From Dolomedes plantarius (lineage: Eukaryota; Arthropoda; Arachnida; Araneae; Dolomedidae), in contig OU015490.1 in assembly GCA_907164885.2 (NCBI GenBank), positions 234,257,832 through 234,321,831 of the forward strand: a DNA stretch of 64,000 nucleotides. The letters are read 5' to 3'. The stretch's first letter is position 1; each line of letters begins with the position of its first letter. The position numbers and the translations under genes are program-made. This document shows positions 58,085-64,000 of this stretch, in pieces. A model generated the notes under the pieces. That model was given only the letters and a program-made list of their open reading frames with translations. It was not told the origin of the DNA and searched no databases.

Positions 58085-58845
58085 CTATCAAAATATAGCC
58101 TGTATTTTATTTAAGCATCTTGCATACTACTTGCATGCTGAGACAATGATTTACATTCTTTCTGTCAAAAATTCCCTTTTCACTGAAGAAAATTACATTA
58201 TTCTGAAGTTACGTTATCAGTAATGCCTGAACTCCAATCCATTTTGGAGCATATCCATGCATCACAAAGAAGATATGGTTAGAAACAAAATACAAGATTT
58301 TTCAAAAGGACGTTGCATTATGGCTCATATAAAAATAAATGCAACAGCTTTCCCACATAAAAAAACTCTGAAAATATTTTCAAATTTTATGAAATTCTCG
58401 TTAAATCACTATATATATATATTTCATTTTAACTTCTATGAGTATTTTTTTCCAATGTACTTAATACCATTTTAACCTATTCGTGTTTTCATGCATGCCA
58501 TGCAACTTCATGCATTGAATGTTTTCAGGGATAATTGGGAATTCTCTACGAGAAATGACACAAATATCTAAAGAAATAAATGTGATTCCCAGATTTAAAA
58601 AAAAATAAAACTTCTGGCTCAAAGCAAGAAAGCTATTTTTGAAGAGTTTTTAAAAATGTGCCAATGATACAGTATAAGCTGTTACGATTCATAAATTTTC
58701 TTTCATGGCTAAACTTTTTAATAGAGCTCGTCAACTGTTCAAACAAAGTTCTGAAGTTTTTATTCCGAGAATTGATTTAATTGTTAATTGAAAAATTTTT
58801 AAATAATAGTCGCAATGTGTTTTCTATAATTTTTAGGTACTTTTT
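58085..58845. other. AT-rich unannotated sequence
   Basis: No supported feature. Confidence 0.4.
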
Positions 58846-59918
58846 CTGATCCGAGAATCGACAGTAAAAATCCTGCAGACCCCACAAACACGCTGATATA
58901 CTTTTGAAACTTAGAAAGTAACTTTTCCTGATACGAGAATCAAAAGTAAAAATCCTGCATACTACACATATGGGCTGCCTTCGCGACTGGGACCCTACGA
59001 AGAAGCTTCTACTGATCACAGAATCAAAAGTAAAAATCCTGCATACTACACATATGGGCTGAATTCGCGACTGGGACCCTATAAAGAAGCTTCTACTGAT
59101 CACAGAATCAAAAGTAAAAATCCTGCACACCGTACAAACTGGCTGATAAACTTAGAAAGTAACTTTTCCTGATACGAGAATCAAAAGTAAAATTCCTGCA
59201 GACCCCACAAACAGGCTGTAAACCTTTGAAACTTAGAAAATAACTTTTCTTGATACGAGAATAAAAAGTAAAAATCCTGCATACTACACATATGGGCTGC
59301 CTTCGCGACTGGGACTCTACGAAGAAGCTTCTACTGATCACAGAATGAAAAGTAAAAATCCTGCACGCCGCACAAACTGGTTGATAAACCTTGGAAACTT
59401 AGAAAGTAACTTTTCCTGATACCAGAATCAAAAGTAAAAATCCTGCATACTACACATATGGGCTGACTTCGCGACTGGGACCCTACGAAGAAGCTTCTAC
59501 TGATCACAGAATCAAAAGTAAAATTCCTGCAGACCCCACAAACAGGCTGATAAACCTTTGAAACTTAGAAAGTAACTTTTCTTGATACGAGAATCAAAAG
59601 TAAAAATCCTGCATACTACACATATGGGCTGAATTCACCACTGGAACCCTACAAAGAAGCTTCTCCTGATCCGAGAATCAAAAGCAAAAAACCTACAGAC
59701 CACACAAATAGGCTGACTACGCCTCTGGAACCCTACAAAGTAGCTTCTCTTGATCCGAGAATCAAAAGTAAAAATCCTGCAGACCACACATACGCGATGA
59801 CTACGCCTCTGGAACCTTACTAAGTAACTTCTCCTGATCCGAGAATCAAAAGCAAAAATCCTGCAGACCACACATACGCGCTGGCTACGCGTTTTGAACC
59901 TAACAAAGAAGTCCCCTA
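58846..59918. repeat. 81-84-bp minisatellite with alternating unit types
   Basis: About 13 units each begin near (C/T)TGAT..GAGAATCAAAAGTA. Type A units are mostly 84 bp and contain ACACATATGGGCTG and GCGACTGGGACC. Type B units are 73-82 bp and contain CACAAACAGGCTG and GAAACTTAGAAAGTAACTT. They largely alternate in the left two thirds; the last three to four units are a third subtype with CTACGCCTCTGGAACC. Type A tracts are open on the minus strand (58777-59130, 59635-59952) and read CRIFTFDSRIRRSY repeatedly, but type B lengths break the frame, so coding is unlikely. Confidence 0.9.
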
Positions 59919-60537
59919 ATTTCCATTTCACAACTATTAAGCAATGATACAATGCAAAATTTTACAAAATATAAATCTTCCAAACTATATACAAACATAA
60001 TATCCCAGTTATCAGTGTTCAAATATGCAACGAAACTTGTTGTGCAGAAGTGAAACAGTATTGTCCACCATACAATAACGTTATTAAGTTTTTACATAGA
60101 AGTATTCCCAAATTAACCTTTATGCTGTGAATACTATTTTATGGTAATTTTGCTTGGGATGAATCTTTTTATAGCTTAAAATAACCATTTTTTTATGACA
60201 TTGAGATAAATACCTCATTCTTGAATAGGATGAATTGTTTCAAATATACAACTAGTTTTAAAAAACATCTGACTTAAATTGGGGTTTTAGGATTTAAAGA
60301 AAAAATTAAGTGACCGAGAAAAAATAAACCAAGAAGAATCCAGAGGCAGTCTAGACTGTTGTATCACGCTATATTCGATATTGGAATTTTGTGAATGCGG
60401 CCACTGAAGTAATAGGTGACCGCTAGATTTTCGTGAGGACCTCAAATGTATCCGTGTTTGAATTTGATTTCCTTACTGTTAAGTCAGTTTCCTGCAATTC
60501 CCCATCAACTAACATACCTGAAAATAATATATAGTAA
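59919..60537. other. Unannotated sequence
   Basis: No supported feature. Confidence 0.4.
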
Positions 60538-61256
60538 ACTAGCTGAATACCCGTGCTTCGCTACGGAGTATATTCAAATGAAATACAACGGTCAATGTAT
60601 GCAAATAATGGCAAAAAATATATATTTATAAAAAAATCGAAACCGATATTTTTAAAGACAAAATAATGTAAAAGAAAATATTCAAATTAAATCTAATAAA
60701 ACATACTAAAGAATATAGTACAGTTATTATAGTACAGTTTTAGGAACCTTTATTTTACTGTATTGTAATATTTGTTTTGATAATGTCCAATTGTCTGCCG
60801 CATTAGAAAGAAAAAAAATTGTCAAATTATTTCGTTCTTATACACGTGATGCAAAATTAGTTTAAAGTATCACAAAAGAAAAGAAACCACATGTTCAGCA
60901 TTTAGTAAATTAAATTCTAAAAATTAATTTTAAAAAATTCACTAAAAATCAGAAAATGGTGGTAAAGATTCGAAAAAGATCTCATTTTTAAGGAATTTTT
61001 ATGATCTTTCTCGTGATATAAATTTTTTAAACCTCAGATTATTATTTTAAATGCAAACTTAAAAAAGTTACAAAAACAGCTTAAAAACTTAATTTTTAAA
61101 AATCAAAGGAGAATTTTTAAAAATCTTTCTTAGTGCATCCCTACACTATAAGAAGAATCGCCATGCAAAACTTCAACCCTTTAGGCCCAGCGGTTTGGTC
61201 TGTGCGTTATCTGTCAGTCAGTCAGTCAGTTACGGAACTGTTTTACATACATAGAC
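60538..61256 (+). mobile_element. Dispersed repeat with (GTCA)n tail, copy C
   Basis: Begins CTAGCTGAATACCCGTGCTT and CGCTACGGAG, ends with (GTCA)n, TTACGGAACTG and TACATAGAC. The same layout as 10165-10876 and, inverted, 29562-30256; the internal (TA)n of copy A is absent. Confidence 0.75.
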
Positions 61257-61639
61257 TAAGTGAGTTCTGTCCAACGTATTTCAGCGAATTTTACATCAAA
61301 AACGCATTTCTATAGATTAGAAAATTTCTAATAAAAATTTTTATATAAAGGATTCAAAACATTTATTAGTATGAATATTTGAAGGCCAAAACTTTATTAT
61401 GTTTAAGGTTATTTTTATTTATTGGGTAACTGTCCAGAGATTTTTTTGTTGTTTGAATCGTTCGAACAAAAATAATTGGTACTTTGAAAAGTTCTGCACT
61501 ATACACACAATTCATAGGTTGTTATATACATTATTTACTGGCCCATTGATCCACTGGTCTCTAAGTGAAACATTTTAACTCGACAAATATAGTTATAAAA
61601 TTTTATGTTTACATTTATCTTGAAAAATGTTTATCGCGT

Positions 61640-62260
61640 TCTTTATATAGTTCGTCAGTTATTTTTTAAGTATACATTTATATATAAATAATTATATAAC
61701 ATTTTACTCGAGCTATTGATTGAAAATTCTGCTTTTACAATCCAATTTGTCTAGACAAAAATATGTAAAATGGAAATATATGTTTCTTGGACATTTTTAG
61801 TTGTATGTCTATCATCTTTTTAAAAAGACACCAGTTTTGAAAAATTATATTCCATAGTGAACCTATTTGAAAGATTCCACTTTTATTTTAGCACCGATAA
61901 AAAAATATTCCTAATTAAAATAATAATTTTTTTCATTAATTTTTAATACACATTTGTATATAATAGTATTTCATTTTTATCGAGCTACTCTTTAAAAAAA
62001 TTTACACGTCCACTCCCATTTATCTAGGTAAAAAGTAAATAAAAATATGTTTTTTTTCATTAATGATTATAGCTTTTTTGTCAGTATGGTGTGTTTTATT
62101 TAATACACAGCATTGATTTGCATTTATCTGTAAAATAAAACTAATTGAAAAGTGGTGACTATATATCCTAATTTATCTGCGTTATATATATATATATAAA
62201 TTTGTTATAAAATAAAATATATCTTTAAAAAAATTAAAATGTTATTAGAATTTCCTAAAA
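61640..62260. repeat. Diverged ~272-bp tandem duplication
   Basis: TATATA.ATA.TAT.T.ATTTT followed by CGAGCTA occurs at 61709 and 61981, with parallel downstream blocks (CAATTTGTCTAGACAAAAA / CATTTATCTAGGTAAAAA; TTTTTAGTTGTATG / TGATTATAGC). The units are considerably diverged. Confidence 0.5.
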
Positions 62261-62262
62261 GG

Positions 62263-62700
62263 AAGAAATCACCAATTGTTTGCTTACAGTTCAGGGTTGA
62301 AGTTTCGAATCAGGAATTTTTTATAATATTTTCAGTGAATAAAATTATTAGAGATAGGTTTCTTCACTTCTTAATTAATAATTTTAAAATTTTCTGAATC
62401 ATCTGAATACAATGGCATCTGATGATCTACCACTTTCGTATAAAGTAAATTACGAAAGTGGTAAAACATCACTAAAGAATCACTAATTCTATGTTTACAG
62501 TCCAGGGTAAAAGTTTTAGGTAAGGAATTTCTTATATTTCTAATGAATAAAATTATTTTTGCCAGGTTTCTTCAATTTTTAAATAACAGTTTTTAAATTT
62601 TCTGTTTTATTTGCCTTTATGAGTTATTTGAATTCAATGGTATTTGATAGTCTACCACTTTCGTATAAAGTAAATTTAAGTGACTTAAATTTAATGTACT
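62263..62700 (+). repeat. 225-bp tandem duplication
   Basis: CTACCACTTTCGTATAAAGT ends each unit, at 62427 and 62652. Unit bodies share TTACAGT.CAGGGT, GAATAAAATTATT and AGGTTTCTTCA. CCACTTTCGTA...TACGAAAGTGG forms a hairpin at 62430-62461. Confidence 0.85.
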
Positions 62701-62925
62701 TTCAGCTGTAAAAAATTACATACGGGTCAACGTATCACAGTAACCATTTTTTACTCTCATGTGGCATGATTACAGATTTTATTTCACTTTAAAACCATTT
62801 ATCTTTCTACCGTAACCCCCTAATTGAACACCATAATCGTTCATAGCTCCTCTTCTTAAGATGACATCCAGTTTTGGGAACAATTTTTTTCGTACTCCGA
62901 AGTTTTAGCACGGACAAAATGATTC

Positions 62926-64000
62926 GATAGGGTGTATTTCAATGATGTAACATAATGAAATTCTTCGTTTCAAATGATTTTAAAAAGAAGGAGTAATTTT
63001 AGGCATAACAATAATTGTGATATTTAAAGGCATGTTTTACGAATAAAATACTTTGAAGGATTTTATAGCAGAGAGAAACGTTATTTAAAAAGAGTTTACC
63101 GATAGGCTTTATTTGAATCATATAACGTAATAAAATTCTTTAAATGTTGTTAAAATACAGAAGTAATTTTGCGCATGACAATAATTGTGACATTTAAAGA
63201 CACGTTTTACAAATGAAATACTTTGAAGGATATCAAGGCAGAGAGAAATGTTTTTTAAAGAAAGTTTTTCGATAGGCTGTGTTTGAATGATATAACATAA
63301 AGAAATTCTTCCGTTTAAATGTTGTTAAAAAGCAGGAGTAATTTTAGGAAAACAATAATTGTGATATTTAAAGGCACGTTTTACAAATGAAATACTCTGA
63401 ACGATTTCAAGGCAAAGAGAAATATTATTCAAAGAGTTTTTCGATAGGCTGTATTTGAATGATAAAACATAATGCAATTCTTCCCTTTAAATGTTGTTAA
63501 AAAGAAGGATAAAATTTAGGCACGATTATAATTGTGATATTTAAAAGCACATTTTACAAATGAAATACTCTGAACGATTTCAAGGCAGAGAGAAATATTC
63601 AAAAAGAGTTTTTCGATAGGCTGTATTTGAATGATATAGTAACATAAAGAAATTATTCCCTTTAAATGTTGTTAAAAAGAAGGAGTAATTTTAAGCATAA
63701 CAGTAATTTTGATATTTAAAAGCAAGTTTTGATAGTAAAATACTTTGAAGGATTTCGATGCAGAGAGAAATATTATTCAGAGAGAGTTTTTCGATAGGAT
63801 ATATTTGAATGTTGTAGTAACATAAAGAAATTCTTCCCGTTTATTGTTGTTAAAAAGCAGGGGTAATTTAACGCTTAACAATAATTGTGATATTTTAAGG
63901 CACGTTTTACAAATGAAATACTTTGAAATGAAGGAATTTGAATTGAAGTATTATAAAGCAGAAAGAAATATTATTCAAAAAAAGAGTTAGTTTATCACGC
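62926..64000 (+). repeat. ~173-bp satellite array, open at the right edge
   Basis: GATAGG followed by a TTTGAATG-like block recurs at 62926, 63101, 63271, 63443, 63615 and 63793 (spacings 175, 170, 172, 172, 178). Each unit has AGGAGTAATTTTA, ACAATAATTGTGATATTTAA, TTTTACAAATGAAATACT and GCAGAGAGAAAT. Units differ at many positions. The array continues beyond the window. Confidence 0.93.

Noticed and set aside
58777..59952. Minus-strand repetitive protein (CRIFTFDSRIRRSY repeats)
   Set aside because: Unit lengths vary (73-84 bp) and are not all multiples of three, so the frame breaks repeatedly; a non-coding minisatellite explains the openness.

Overview
This window is AT-rich, non-coding eukaryotic DNA, almost certainly from an arthropod. 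I lean towards a spider or other arachnid, because the decayed LINE RNase H tail, the Tc1-like element and the SINE heads resemble families I associate with spider genomes. That is inference; nothing here identifies a species. I found no host protein gene, rRNA, functional tRNA, CRISPR array or bacterial-style operon. Almost every long open frame is a (TA)n array read as Tyr-Ile repeats or lies antisense to transposon DNA.

Layout. 0.5-1.1 kb: a palindromic Tc1/mariner remnant with TA target duplications. 1.1-8.5 kb: AT-rich DNA, a GC-richer island at 3.3-3.8 kb and two MITEs. 8.5-9.7 kb: a Tigger/pogo-like element with a 36-bp minisatellite and a transposase C-terminal tail. 12.7-15.0 kb: a large imperfect palindrome whose left arm carries two pogo-like insertions; the right arm keeps the empty sites. 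16.4-18.7 kb: three adjacent pogo-like elements. 20.5 kb and 15.3 kb: two copies of one dispersed repeat with very different internal (TA)n lengths. 22-23.5 kb: a decayed mariner-type transposase fragment and a TTAA-flanked MITE. 23.5-27.9 kb: little recognisable sequence. 27.9-31.5 kb: two dispersed repeats with tetranucleotide tails, a Tigger-like element and a duplicated hAT-like MITE. 36.2-36.6 kb: an apparently perfect 158-bp inverted repeat. 38-39.1 kb: two hAT-type MITEs with perfect 8-bp target duplications. 39.6-40.6 kb: pogo-like MITEs, a SINE and long (TA)n arrays. 43.4-45.8 kb: a 75-bp duplication, a 59-bp-stem hairpin, a MITE and a LINE fragment. 46.3-47.7 kb: a complete Tc1-like transposon with perfect 33-bp terminal repeats and a transposase broken by a frameshift and a nonsense codon. 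50.1-50.8 kb: a hAT relic interrupted by a SINE. 52.4 and 54.0 kb: two more SINEs, the second inside a pogo-like element. 56.5-57.1 kb: a 190-bp unit present about three times. 58.8-59.9 kb: an 81-84-bp minisatellite with alternating unit types. 61.6-64.0 kb: three consecutive tandem arrays, the last a ~173-bp satellite running off the right edge.

The parts do not form a pathway. They record successive insertion, internal deletion, inversion and tandem amplification, with TA dinucleotides as the recurrent target. I looked for a novel system and found none I can support. The observations most worth checking are the long perfect hairpin, the empty-site palindrome, the MITE/parent pairs and the tandem-array cluster at the right end.
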